This document shows, in pieces, positions 43,701 through 57,226 of a DNA stretch of 64,000 bases (position 1 is its first letter; every line of letters begins with the position of its first letter). Location of the stretch: the NCBI RefSeq assembly GCF_040958095.1, contig NC_091193.1, positions 31,818,346-31,882,345 on the forward strand, in the 5' to 3' direction. This DNA is from Procambarus clarkii (lineage: Eukaryota; Arthropoda; Malacostraca; Decapoda; Cambaridae). The notes under the pieces were generated by a model. It was not told the origin of the DNA, did not search any database, and was given only the letters and a program-made list of their open reading frames with translations. Position numbers and translations under genes: made by a program.

Positions 43701-46700
43701 GTTCCTGATTTTCCGTGAATATTACCGATGGAAGATGAACACGTAAAACCGCTCTAATCCGGCTGAAACATCGATATATGCAATCAAAACCAAACTTCTC
43801 CCCTTTTCAATATCTTACTCAGTATTTCAACAAGAAACAAATTTATGATTAAAGGTGAAGTATTTAAGTTTATTATCTAATCAATTACGTGTTTGCATCA
43901 TTTTTATCGTATATTTAATGAATTAATACCAATAAACTAAAAATTCACAAAAACGTAAAAAACGGCAAAATATTGCCTAATTCGATGATATTTTGTTTAA
44001 ATCACATAAAGGAAAAGGGGATGATAAACGTCAAAATATTGCTAAATTCGACGATGTTTAGTATGAAACAAAATGCAAGAAAACTTGCTTAAAATACAAT
44101 ATTATGGAAAAATCTGAGATATGAAGGCCAAATCACATATCGTGATACTACATGAAATAGAATCGAAATATTGGTAAAAATAAATATATTTACGTAATAT
44201 CAAACTACATAAAAAACGTGAAAAAATTCAATATTATTCCAAATTTGAGGATTTTAACTTCGAATCATAGAGCGAGGTTTCATATTATTTCGATCCAAGA
44301 AAAGATATATGACAATGTTGTTTCCAATACAAATGATAAAAATCAATGTGTTTTCATTAGAATTAACTAAAATGTTCCTGATTTTCCGTTTATATTACCG
44401 ACGGAAGATGTACACGTAAAACCGCTCTAATCCGGCTGAATCGTCGATATATGCAATAAAAACTTAACTTCTCCCCTTGTCAATATCTTACTCAGTATTT
44501 CAACGAGAAACAAATAGATGATTAAACGTGAAGTATTTAAGTTTATTATCTAATCAATTACGTGTTTGCATCATTTTTATCGTATATTTAATGAATTAAT
44601 ACCAATAAACTGAAAATTCACAAAAACGTGGAAAAACGGCATAATATTGCCTAATTCTATGATATTTTGTTTAAATCACATTAAAGAAAAGGGGATGATA
44701 AACGTCAAAATATTGCAAAATTCGATGATGTTTAGTATGAAACAAAATGCAAGAAAACTTGCTTAAAATGCAATATTATGGAAAAATCTGATATATGAAG
44801 GCTAAATCACATATCGTGATACTACATGAAATAGTATCGAAATATTGGTAAAAATGAAAATATTTACGTCATATCAAACTACATGAAAAACGTGAAGAGA
44901 GTCACTATTATTCCAAATTTGCGGATTTTATCTTCGAATCATCAAGCGAGGTTTCGTATTATTTAGATCCCAAAAAAAGACATATGACAAGTTGTTTCCA
45001 ATACAAATTATAAAAATCAATGTGTTTTCATTAGAATTAACTAAAATGTTCCTGATTTTCCGTGTATATTACCGATGGAAGATGTACACGTAAAACCGCT
45101 CTAATCCGGCTGAAACATCGATATATGCAATAAAAACCAAACTTCTCCCCTTTTCAATACTTACTCAGTATTTCAACGAGAAACAAATTTATGATTAAAG
45201 GTGAAGTATTTAAGTTTATTTTCTAATTAATTACGTGTTTGCATCATTTTTATCGTATACTTAATGAATTAATTCCAATAAACTGAAAATTCACAAAAAC
45301 GTGGAAAAACGGCAAAATATTGCCAATTTCGATGATATTTTGTTTAAATCACATAAAGGAAAAGGGGATGATAAACGTCAAAATATTGCTAAATTCGATG
45401 ATGTTTAGTATGAAACAAAATGCAAGAAAACTTGCTTAAAATACAAAATTATGGAAAAATCTGAGATATGAAGGCCAAATCACATATCGTGATACTATAT
45501 GAAATAGTATCGAAATATTGGTAAAAATGAATATATTTACGTAATATCAAACTACGTGAAAAACGTGAAGAGAGTCACTATTATTCCAAATTTGAGGATT
45601 TTAACTTCGAATCATAGAGCGAGGTTTCGTATTATTTAGATCCAAGAAAAGACATATGACAATGTTGTTTCCAATACAAATGATAAAAATCAATATGTTT
45701 TCATTAGAATTAACTAAAATGTTCCTGATTTTCCGTGTATATTACCGATGGAAGATGAACACGTAAAACCGCTCTAATCCGGCTGAAACATCGATATATG
45801 CAATCAAAACCAAACTTCTCCCCTTTTCAATATCTTACTCAGTATTTCAACGAGAAACAAATTTATGATTAAAGGTGAAGTATTTAAGTTTATTATCTAA
45901 TCAATTACGTGTTTGCATCATTTTTATCGTATATTTAATGAATTAATACCAATAAACTAAAAATTCACAAAAACGTAAAAAAACGGCAAAATATTGCCTA
46001 ATTCGATGATATTTTGTTTAAATCACATAAAGGAAAAGGGGATGATAAACGTCAAAATATTGCTAAATTCGATGATGTTTAGTATGAAACAAAATGCAAG
46101 AAAACTTGCTTAAAATACAATATTATGGAAAAATCTGAGATATGAAGGCCAAATCACATATCGTGATACTATATAAAATAGTATCGAAATATTGGTAAAA
46201 ATGAATATATTTACGTAATATCAAACTACATGAAAAACGTGAAAAGAGTCACTATTATTCCAAATTTGAGGATTTTAACTTCGAATCATAGAGCGAGGTT
46301 TCGTATTATTTAGATCCAAGAAAAGACATATGACAATGTTGTTTCCAATACAAATGATAAAAATCAATGTGTTTTCATTAGAATTAACTAAAATGTTCCT
46401 GATTTTCCGTGTATATTACCGAAGGAAGATGTACACGTAAAACCGCTCTAATCCGGCTGAAACATCGATATATGCAATAAAAACCAAAATTCTCCCCTTT
46501 TCAATATCTTACTCAGTATTTCAACGAGAAACAAATTTATGATTAAAGGTGAAGTATTTAAGTTTATTATCTAATCAATTACGTGTTTGCATAATTTTTA
46601 TCGTATATTTAATGAATTAATACCAATAAACTGAAAATTCACAAAAACGTGGAAAAACGGCAAAATATTGCCTAATTCGATGATATTTTGTTTAAATCAC

Positions 46701-47496
46701 ATAAAGAAAAAGGGGATGATAAACGTCAAAATATTGCTAAATTCGATGATGTTTAGTGCGAAACTAAATGCAAGAAACCTTGCTTAAAATGCAATATTAT
46801 GCGAAAATCTGAGATATGAAGCCCAAATCACATATCGTGATACTACATGAAATAGTATCGAAATATTGGTAAAAATGATTATATTTACGTAATATCAAAC
46901 TACATAAAAAACGTGAAAAAAGTCAATATTATTCCAAATTTGAGGATTTTAACTTCGAATCATAGAGCGAGGTTTCATATTATTTAGATCCAAGAAAGGA
47001 CATATGACAATGTTGTTTCCAATACAAATGATAAAAATCAGTGTGTTGTAATTAGAATTAACTAAAATGTTCCTGATTTTCTGTTTATATTACCGACGGA
47101 AGATGTACACGTAAAACCGCTCTAATCCGGCTGAATCGTCGATATATGCAATAAAAACTTAACTTCTCCCCTTGTCAATATCTTACTCAGTATTTCAACG
47201 AGAAACAAATAGATGATTAAAGGTGAAGTATTTAAGTTTATTATCTAATCAATTACGTATTTGCATCATTTTTATCGTATATTTAATGAATTAATACCAA
47301 TAAACTGAAAATTCACAAAAACGTGGAAAAACGGCAAAATATTGCCTAATTCGATGATATTTTGTTTAAATCACATAAAGGAAAAGGGGATGATAAACGT
47401 CAAAATATTGCTAAAATCGATGATGTTTAGTATGAAACAAAATGCAAGAAAAATTGCTTAAAATGCAATATTATGGAAAAATCTGAGATATGAAGG
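40755..47496 (+). repeat. Satellite block 5: mixed monomers between two trimers
   Basis: Monomers start at 40755, 41432, 42106, 42780, 43455, 44128, 44802, 45475, 46149 and 46823. The pair 42106 and 42780 are near-identical neighbours, sharing the unusual AGAGCCAG and TTTAGATGCAAG variants, so a recent one-unit duplication is likely. Units 40755 and 44802 share the TTATCTTCGAATCATCAAGC variant that marks type A of the next block. The monomer at 41432 has an extra TTTA (GATGTTTATTTAGTATG at about 41355). The block reads as precursors or recombinants of the trimer that follows. Confidence 0.75.
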
Positions 47497-50400
47497 CCAA
47501 ATCACATATCGTGATACTACATGAAATAGTATCGAAATATTGGTAAAAATTAAAATATTTACGTAATATCAAACTACATGAAAAACGTGAAGAGAGTCAC
47601 TATTATTCCAAATTTGCGGATTTTATCTTCGAATCATCAAGCGAGGTTTCGTATTATTTAGATCCCAAAAAAAGACATATGACAAGTTGTTTCCAATACA
47701 AATGATAAAAATCAATGTGTTTTCATTAGAATTAACTAAAATGTTCCTGATTTTCCGTGTATATTACCGATGGAAGATGTACACGTAAAACCGCTCTAAT
47801 CCGGCTGAAACATCGATATATGCAATAAAAACCAAACTTCTCCTCTTTTCAATACTTACTCAATATTTCAACGAGAAACAAATTTATGATTAAAGGTGAA
47901 GTATTTAAGTTTATTTTCTAATTAATTACGTGTTTGCATCATTTTTATCGTATACTTAATGAATTAATACCAATAAACTGAAAATTTACAAAAACGTGGA
48001 AAAACGGCAAAATATTGCCAAATTCGATGATATTTTGTTTAAATCACATAAAGGAAAAGGGGATGATAAACGTCAAAATATTGCTAAATTCGATGATGTT
48101 TAGTATGAAACAAAATGCAAGAAAACTTGCTTAAAATAAAAAATTATGGAAAAATCTGAGATATGAAGGCCAAATCACATATCGTGATACTATATGAAAT
48201 AGTATCGAAATATTGGTAAAAATGAATATATTTACGTAATATCAAACTACGTGAAAAACGTGAAGAGAGTCACTATTATTCCAAATTTGAGGATTTTAAC
48301 TTCGAATCATAGAGCGAGGTTTCGTATTATTTAGATCCAAGAAAAGACATATGACAATGTTGTTTCCAATACAAATGATAAAAATCAATGTGTTTTCATT
48401 AGAATTAACTAAAATATTCCTGATTTTCCGTGTATATTACCGAAGGAAGATGTACACGTAAAACCGCTCTAATCCGGCTGAAACATCGATATATGCAATA
48501 AAAACCAAAATTCTCCCCTTTTCAATATCTTACTCAGTATTTCAACGAGAAACAAATTTATGATTAAAGGTGAAGTATTTAAGTTTATTATCTAATCAAT
48601 TACGTGTTTGCATAATTTTTATCGTATATTTAATGAATTAATACCAATAAACTGAAAATTCACAAAAACGTGGAAAAACGGCAAAATATTGCCTAATTCG
48701 ATGATATTTTGTTTAAATCACATAAAGAAAAAGGAGATGATAAACGTCAAAATATTGCTAAATTCGATGATGTTTAGTGCGAAACTAAATGCAAGAAACC
48801 TTGCTTAAAATGCAATATTATGCGAAAATCTGAGATATGAAGCCCAAATCACATATCGTGATACTACATGAAATAGTATCGAAATATTGGTAAAAATGAT
48901 TATATTTACGTAATATCAAACTACATAAAAAACGTGAAAAAAGTCAATATTATTCCAAATTTGAGGATTTTAACTTCGAATCATAGAGCGAGGTTTCATA
49001 TTATTTAGATCCAAGAAAAGACATATGACAATGTTGTTTCCAATACAAATGATAAAAATCAGTGTGTTGTAATTAGAATTAACTAAAATGTTCCTGATTT
49101 TCTGTTTATATTACCGACGGAAGATGTACACGTAAAACCGCTCTAATCCGGCTGAATCGTCGATATATGCAATAAAAACTTAACTTCTCCCCTTTTCAAT
49201 ATCTTACTCAGTATTTCAACGAGAAACAAATAGATGATTAAAGGTGAAGTATTTAAGTTTATTATCTAATCAATTACGTATTTGCATCATTTTTATCGTA
49301 TATTTAATGAATTAATACCAATAAACTGAAAATTCACAAAAACGTGGAAAAACGGCAAAATATTGCCTAATTCGATGATATTTTGTTTAAATCACAAAAA
49401 GGAAAAGGGGATGATAAACGTCAAAATATTGCTAAAATCGATGATGTTTAGTATGAAACAAAATGCAAGAAAAATTGCTTAAAATGCAATATTATGGAAA
49501 AATCTTAGATATGAAGGCCAAATCACATATCGTGATACTACATGAAATAGTATCGAAATATTGGTAAAAATTAACATATTTACGTAATATCAAACTACAT
49601 GAAAAACGTGAAGAGAGTCACTATTATTCCAAATTTGCGGATTTTATCTTCGAATCATCAAGCGAGGTTTCGTATTATTTAGATCCCAAAAAAAGACATA
49701 TGACAAGTTGTTTCCAATACAAATGATAAAAATCAATGTGTTTTCATTAGAATTAACTAAAATGTTCCTGATTTTCCGTGTATATTACCGATGGAAGATG
49801 TACACGTAAAACCGCTCTAATCCGGCTGAAACATCGATATATGCAATAAAAACCAAACTTCTCCTCTTTTCAATACTTACTCAATATTTCAACGAGAAAC
49901 AAATTTATGATTAAAGGTGAAGTATTTAAGTTTATTTTCTAATTAATTACGTGTTTGCATCATTTTTATCGTATACTTAATGAATTAATACCAATAAACT
50001 GAAAATTTACAAAAACGTGGAAAAACGGCAAAATATTGCCAAATTCGATGATATTTTGTTTAAATCACATAAAGGAAAAGGGGATGATAAACGTCAAAAT
50101 ATTGCTAAATTCGATGATGTTTAGTATGAAACAAAATGCAAGAAAACTTGCTTAAAATACAAAATTATGGAAAAATCTGAGATATGAAGGCCAAATCACA
50201 TATCGTGATACTATATGAAATAGTATCGAAATATTGGTAAAAATGAATATATTTACGTAATATCAAACTACGTGAAAAACGTGAAGAGAGTCACTATTAT
50301 TCCAAATTTGAGGATTTTAACTTCGAATCATAGAGCGAGGTTTCGTATTATTTAGATCCAAGAAAAGACATATGACAATGTTGTTTCCAATACAAATGAT

Positions 50401-53400
50401 AAAAATCAATGTGTTTTCATTAGAATTAACTAAAATATTCCTGATTTTCCGTGTATATTACCGAAGGAAGATGTACACGTAAAACCGCTCTAATCCGGCT
50501 GAAACATCGATATATGCAATAAAAACCAAAATTCTCCCCTTTTCAATATCTTACTCAGTATTTCAACGAGAAACAAATTTATGATTAAAGGTGAAGTATT
50601 TAAGTTTATTATCTAATCAATTACGTGTTTGCATAATTTTTATCGTATATTTAATGAATTAATACCAATAAACTGAAAATTCACAAAAACGTGGAAAAAC
50701 GGCAAAATATTGCCTAATTCGATGATATTTTGTTTAAATCACATAAAGAAAAAGGGGATGATAAACGTCAAAATATTGCTAAATTCGATGATGTTTAGTG
50801 CGAAACTAAATGCAAGAAACCTTGCTTAAAATGCAATATTATGCGAAAATCTGAGATATGAAGCCCAAATCACATATCGTGATACTACATGAAATAGTAT
50901 CGAAATATTGGTAAAAATGATTATATTTACGTAATATCAAACTACATAAAAAACGTGAAAAAAGTCAATATTATTCCAAATTTGAGGATTTTAACTTCGA
51001 ATCATAGAGCGAGGTTTCATATTATTTAGATCCAAGAAAAGACATATGACAATGTTGTTTCCAATACAAATGATAAAAATCAGTGTGTTGTAATTAGAAT
51101 TAACTAAAATGTTCCTGATTTTCTGTTTATATTACCGACGGAAGATGTACACGTAAAACCGCTCTAATCCGGCTGAATCGTCGATATATGCAATAAAAAC
51201 TTAACTTCTCCCCTTTTCAATATCTTACTCAGTATTTCAACGAGAAACAAATAGATGATTAAAGGTGAAGTATTTAAGTTTATTATCTAATCAATTACGT
51301 ATTTGCATCATTTTTATCGTATATTTAATGAATTAATACCAATAAACTGAAAATTCACAAAAACGTGGAAAAACGGCAAAATATTGCCTAATTCGATGAT
51401 ATTTTGTTTAAATCACAAAAAGGAAAAGGGGATGATAAACGTCAAAATATTGCTAAAATCGATGATGTTTAGTATGAAACAAAATGCAAGAAAAATTGCT
51501 TAAAATGCAATATTATGGAAAAATCTTAGATATGAAGGCCAAATCACATATCGTGATACTACATGAAATAGTATCGAAATATTGGTAAAAATTAACATAT
51601 TTACGTAATATCAAACTACATGAAAAACGTGAAGAGAGTCACTATTATTCCAAATTTGCGGATTTTATCTTCGAATCATCAAGCGAGGTTTCGTATTATT
51701 TAGATCCCAAAAAAAGACATATGACAAGTTGTTTCCAATACAAATGATAAAAATCAATGTGTTTTCATTAGAATTAACTGAAATGTTCCTGATTTTCCGT
51801 GTATATTACCGATGGAAGATGTACACGTAAAACCGCTCTAATCCGGCTGAAACATCGATATATGCAATAAAAACCAAACTTCTCCTCTTTTCAATACTTA
51901 CTCAAAATTTCAACGAGAAACAAATTTATGATTAAAGGTGAATTATTTAAGTTTATTTTCTAATTAATTACGTGTTTGCATCATTTTTATCGTATACTTA
52001 ATGAATTAATACCAATAAACTGAAAATTTACAAAAACGTGGAAAAACGGCAAAATATGGCCAAATTTGATGATATTTTGTTTAAATCACATAAAGGAAAA
52101 GGGGATGATAAACGTCAAAATATTGCTAAATTCGATGATGTTTAGTATGAAACAAAATGCAAGAAAACTTGCTTAAAATACAAAATTATGGAAAAATCTG
52201 AGATATGAAGGCCAAATCACATATCGTGATACTATATGAAATAGTATCGAAATATTGGTAAAAATGAATATATTTACGTAATATCAAACTACGTGAAAAA
52301 CGTGAAGAGAGTCACTATTATTCCAAATTTGAGGATTTTAACTTCGAATCATAGAGCGAGGTTTCGTATTATTTAGATCCAAGAAAAGACATATGACAAT
52401 GTTGTTTCCAATACAAATGATAAAAATCAATGTGTTTTCATTAGAATTAACTAAAATGTTCCTGATTTTCCGTGTATATTACCGAAGGAAGATGTACACG
52501 TAAAACCGCTCTAATCCGGCTGAAACATCGATATATGCAATAAAAACCAAAATTCACCCCTTTTCAATATCTTACTCAGTATTTCAACGAGAAACAAATT
52601 TATGATTAAAGGTGAAGTATTTAAGTTTATTATCTAATCAATTACGTGTTTGCATAATTTTTATCGTATATTTAATGAATTAATACCAATAAACTGAAAA
52701 TTCACAAAAACGTGGAAAAACGGCAAAATATTGCCTAATTCGATGATATTTTGTTTAAATCACATAAAGAAAAAGGGGATGATAAACGTCAAAATATTGC
52801 TAAATTCGATGATGTTTAGTGCGAAACTAAATGCAAGAAACCTTGCTTAAAATGCAATATTATGCGAAAATCTGAGATATGAAGCCCAAATCACATATCG
52901 TGATACTACATGAAATAGTATCGAAATATTGGTAAAAATGAATATATTTACGTAATATCAAACTACATAAAAAACGTGAAAAAAGTCAATATTATTCCAA
53001 ATTTGAGGATTTTTACTTCGAATCATAGAGCGAGGTTTCATATTATTTAGATACAAGAAAAGACATATGACAATGTTGTTTCCAATACAAATGATAAAAA
53101 TCAGTGTGTTTTAATTAGAATTAACTAAAATGTTCCTGATTTTCTGTTTATATTACCGACGGAAGATGTACACGTAAAACCGCTCTAATCCGGCTGAATC
53201 GTCGATATATGCAATAAAAACTTAACTTCTCCCCTTTTCAATATCTTACTCAGTATTTCAACGAGAAACAAATAGATGATTAAAGGTGAAGTATTTAAGT
53301 TTATTATCTAATCAATTACGTATTTGCATCATTTTTATCGTATATTTAATGAATTAATACCAATAAACTGAAAATTCACAAAAACGTGGAAAAACGGCAA

Positions 53401-55580
53401 AATATTGCCTAATTCGATGATATTTTGTTTAAATCACATAAAGGAAAAGGGGATGATAAACGTCAAAATATTGCTAAAATCGATGATGTTTAGTATGAAA
53501 CAAAATGCAAGAAAAATTGCTTAAAATGCAATATTATGGAAAAATCTGAGATATGAAGGCCAAATCACATATCGTGATACTACATGAAATAGTATCGAAA
53601 TATTGGTAAAAATTAACATATTTACGTAATATCAAACTACATGAAAAACGTGAAGAGAGTCACTATTATTCCAAATTTGCGGATTTTATCTTCGAATCAT
53701 CAAGCGAGGTTTCGTATTATTTAGATCCCAAAAAAAGACATATGACAAGTTGTTTCCAATACAAATGATAAAAATCAATGTGTTTTCATTAGAATTAACT
53801 AAAATGTTCCTGATTTTCCGTGTATATTACCGATGGAAGATGTACACGTAAAACCGCTCTAATCCGGCTGAAACATCGATATATGCAATAAAAACCAAAC
53901 TTCTCCTCTTTTCAATACTTACTCAATATTTCAACGAGAAACAAATTTATGATTAAAGGTGAAGTATTTAAGTTTATTTTCTAATTAATTACGTGTTTGC
54001 ATCATTTTTATCGTATACTTAATGAATTAATACCAATAAACTGAAAATTTACAAAAACGTGGAAAAACGGCAAAATATTGCCAAATTCGATGATATTTTG
54101 TTTAAATCACATAAAGGAAAAGGGGATGATAAACGTCAAAATATTGCTAAATTCGATGATGTTTAGTATGAAACAAAATGCAAGAAAACTTGCTTAAAAT
54201 ACAAAATTATGGAAAAATCTGAGATATGAAGGCCAAATCACATATCGTGATACTATATGAAATAGTATCGAAATATTGGTAAAAATGAATATATTTACGT
54301 AATATCAAACTACGTGAAAAACGTGAAGAGAGTCACTATTATTCCAAATTTGAGGATTTTAACTTCGAATCATAGAGCGAGGTTTCGTATTATTTAGATC
54401 CAAGAAAAGACATATGACAATGTTGTTTCCAATACAAATGATAAAAATCAATGTGTTTTCATTAGAATTAACTAAAATATTCCTGATTTTCCGTGTATAT
54501 TACCGAAGGAAGATGTACACGTAAAACCGCTCTAATCCGGCTGAAACATCGATATATGCAATAAAAACCAAAATTCTCCCCTTTTCAATATCTTACTCAG
54601 TATTTCAACGAGAAACAAATTTATGATTAAAGGTGAAGTATTTAAGTTTATTATCTAATCAATTACGTGTTTGCATAATTTTTATCGTATATTTAATGAA
54701 TTAATACCAATAAACTGAAAATTCACAAAAACGTGGAAAAACGGCAAAATATTGCCTAATTCGATGATATTTTGTTTAAATCACATAAAGAAAAAGGGGA
54801 TGATAAACGTCAAAATATTGCTAAATTCGATGATGTTTAGTGCGAAACTAAATGCAAGAAACCTTGCTTAAAATGCAATATTATGCGAAAATCTGAGATA
54901 TGAAGCCCAAATCACATATCGTGATACTACATGAAATAGTATCGAAATATTGGTAAAAATGATTATATTTACGTAATATCAAACTACATAAAAAACGTGA
55001 AAAAAGTCAATATTATTCCAAATTTGAGGATTTTAACTTCGAATCATAGAGCGAGGTTTCATATTATTTAGATCCAAGAAAAGACATATGACAATGTTGT
55101 TTCCAATACAAATGATAAAAATCAGTGTGTTGTAATTAGAATTAACTAAAATGTTCCTGATTTTCTGTTTATATTACCGACGGAAGATGTACACGTAAAA
55201 CCGCTCTAATCCGGCTGAATCGTCGATATATGCAATAAAAACTTAACTTCTCCCCTTTTCAATATCTTACTCAGTATTTCAACGAGAAACAAATAGATGA
55301 TTAAAGGTGAAGTATTTAAGTTTATTATCTAATCAATTACGTATTTGCATCATTTTTATCGTATATTTAATGAATTAATACCAATAAACTGAAAATTCAC
55401 AAAAACGTGGAAAAACGGCAAAATATTGCCTAATTCGATGATATTTTGTTTAAATCACAAAAAGGAAAAGGGGATGATAAACGTCAAAATATTGCTAAAA
55501 TCGATGATGTTTAGTATGAAACAAAATGCAAGAAAAATTGCTTAAAATGCAATATTATGGAAAAATCTTAGATATGAAGG
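47497..55580 (+). repeat. Satellite block 6: second trimeric higher-order repeat, 2021 bp x 4
   Basis: Four copies begin at 47497, 49518, 51539 and 53560, each 2021 bp by my landmarks. Type A has TTATCTTCGAATCATCAAGC, GATCCCAAAAAAAG and the one-base-shorter GACAAGTTG. Type B has CTATATGAAATAG and ACCGAAGGAAG. Type C has GAAGCCCAAATC and GTGTTGTAATTAG, although the third copy reads GTGTTTTAATTAG. Adjacent types differ at many sites while the same type in successive copies differs at only a few. The diagnostic variants differ from those of block 4, so the two trimers were amplified independently from the same monomer pool. Confidence 0.92.
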
Positions 55581-55589
55581 CCAAATCAC

Positions 55590-56065
55590 CAACCCGTTCT
55601 CACACAAGACAGTACATATATGACTAGTGCTTAAAGTCAATATGTGGAATGTGATTTAGTACATATGTGATATATTCCCAGTTAACTTTTTTACCAAGGC
55701 TCAAACTCTTCCTCACGTACCAATTTACGTCTCACAGTACTCGTCCATCAACGTAGATAGCTGAATAGTCGTGATTGGTTCAATTATAACGAAAATTGTA
55801 GTTTTCAGGTCCCACATGGGTTGTGAAATTCACCTACTATTGTCCATGCTCTTATAATATTACAGATCAGCTACATCCTATTGAAGGCTCGTAGTTTTGT
55901 TTTGAGAAATATTAGTTGTTCTTAGTAAATTATAATAAGCACAATAAATTATTACATAGAATAAGTGCTTCACCAATCAATATTATATACCATAGTTTGT
56001 GCTTTAGAAATCTTTAAAGAATGTTTTGTAGGAACGCTAACAGAAAACGATGTTATGTTGGAATG
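55590..56065. other. Unique-looking AT-rich spacer, no gene seen
   Basis: The sequence leaves the satellite abruptly after CCAAATCAC at 55589. No satellite identity, long open frame, splice-bounded exon or RNA gene is evident here. It could be an old degraded repeat, but I cannot identify one. Confidence 0.6.
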
Positions 56066-57101
56066 TATATAGGGTAAACTACTGCAAACAGGATGGTATG
56101 GTGTGGATTATTGGAAACTATAGGATTAGTATAGGGTCCACTACCACCTGTTAGGTGGGTAAGGGGTCCAATAACACCCGCAGGATGAGTATGGGGGTCA
56201 CATCCACCCACAGGAATGGTATGGGGATCACTTCCACCCACAGGAAGGGTATGGGATCCAATACCATCCACTGGATGTGTATTGCGTCCACTACCACCGA
56301 CAGGATGGGTATGGGCTCACAACCACCCACAGGATAGGTATGGGGTCCAATACCACCCACAGGATGAGTATGGGGTCCACTATAACCCACAGGATGGGTA
56401 TGGCGCTCCAACCACCCACAGAATAAGTATGGGGTACAATAACACCCACTGGATATGTATGGCATCCATTGCCCCCACAGGATGACTATAGGGTACAGTA
56501 TCGCCCACAGGATTAGTATATAGGGTTCACTGCCGCCCACAGAGTCGGTATGGGGTCCACCGCCACCCACAGGGTCGGTATGGGGTCCACTACCGCCCAC
56601 AGGGTCGCTATGAAGTCAACTACCGTCCACAGGGTCGGTAGGGGTCCACTACCGCCCACAGGGTCGGCAGGGGGTCCACTGCCACCCACTGGGTCGGTAG
56701 GGGGTCCACTGCCGCCCACAGGATCGATAGGGGGTCCACTGCCGCCCACAGGGTCGATATGGGGGGGGTCCACTACCGCCCACAGGATCGATAGGGGGTC
56801 CACTGCCGCCCACAGGGTCGGTAGGGGGTCCACTGCCGCCCACACGTTCGGTAGGGGTCCACTGCCGCCCACAGGGTCGGTAGGGGGTCCACTGCCGCCC
56901 ACAGGATCGATAGGGGGTCCACTGCCGCCCACAGGGTCGATAGGGGGTCCCTTACCGCCCACAGGGTCTCTATGAAGTCAACTACCGCCCATAGTGTTTG
57001 TATAGTGTCCACTATCGCCCATAGTGTTATTATGGGGTCCACTACCCCTCATAGGGTCGGTATGGGGGTCCATTACTACCCACAGGGTGTGTCTGGGGTC
57101 T
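56066..57101 (+). repeat. 30-bp minisatellite, ~34 units
   Basis: Tandem 30-bp units. Left half (about 56130-56510): type ACCCACAGGATGGGTATGGG followed by GTCCACTACC. Right half (about 56520-57000): type GCCCACAGGGTCGGTAGGGG followed by GTCCACTGCC. Ends are degenerate, and the most homogeneous core is about 56640-56960. Because 30 is a multiple of three, the repeat opens reading frames on both strands (Pro/Gly/Val-rich on minus). These are not credible genes: they have no start context, no unique sequence and no splice logic. Related single motifs occur at 61771-61840, 62013-62036 and 62540-62575. Confidence 0.95.
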
Positions 57102-57172
57102 ATTTTGGCAATACTGCTTTTCCAATCTCATTTGTTGTTCAATGTAAAATATTTGTTGCTCGACTTGCAACA

Positions 57173-57175
<3 letters not shown>

Positions 57176-57223
<48 letters not shown>
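57176..57223. repeat. (TA)n microsatellite
   Basis: About 48 bases of perfect TA dinucleotide repeat, bounded by CAATT on the left and GTATAGT on the right. Confidence 0.98.

Positions 57224-57226
<3 letters not shown>

Larger units (their letters stand above)
1..55589 (+). repeat. Satellite DNA array, ~674-bp monomer, ~83 copies
   Basis: A head-to-tail tandem array with every monomer in the same orientation and no interruption by other sequence. I set the register at the motif CYAAATCACATATCGTGATA. Monomers start at 1, 675, 1349, 1933, 2607, 3280, 3954, 4628, 5302, 5977, 6559, 7227, 7899, 8571, 9245, 9920 and so on to 54907, with a 9-base stub at 55581. Usual spacing is 672-677 bp. Exceptions are the 668-bp units, the 582-584-bp short units and one 710-bp unit. 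The sequence is clearly AT-rich but keeps several CpGs. Stop codons fall in all frames, so the 60-70-codon open frames are chance by-products repeated with the monomer. The array continues off the left edge. I do not recognise the satellite by name. Size and homogeneity suggest (peri)centromeric or other constitutive heterochromatin; that is inference. Confidence 0.97.

Noticed and set aside
1-55589. CRISPR array or phage-like repeat cluster
   Set aside because: The units are 674 bp, contiguous and without spacers. Introns and SINEs nearby show that the genome is eukaryotic.
56053-57042. Overlapping Pro/Gly/Val-rich open frames on both strands
   Set aside because: They are created by a 30-bp tandem repeat whose length is a multiple of three. 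Opening on both strands at once argues against coding.
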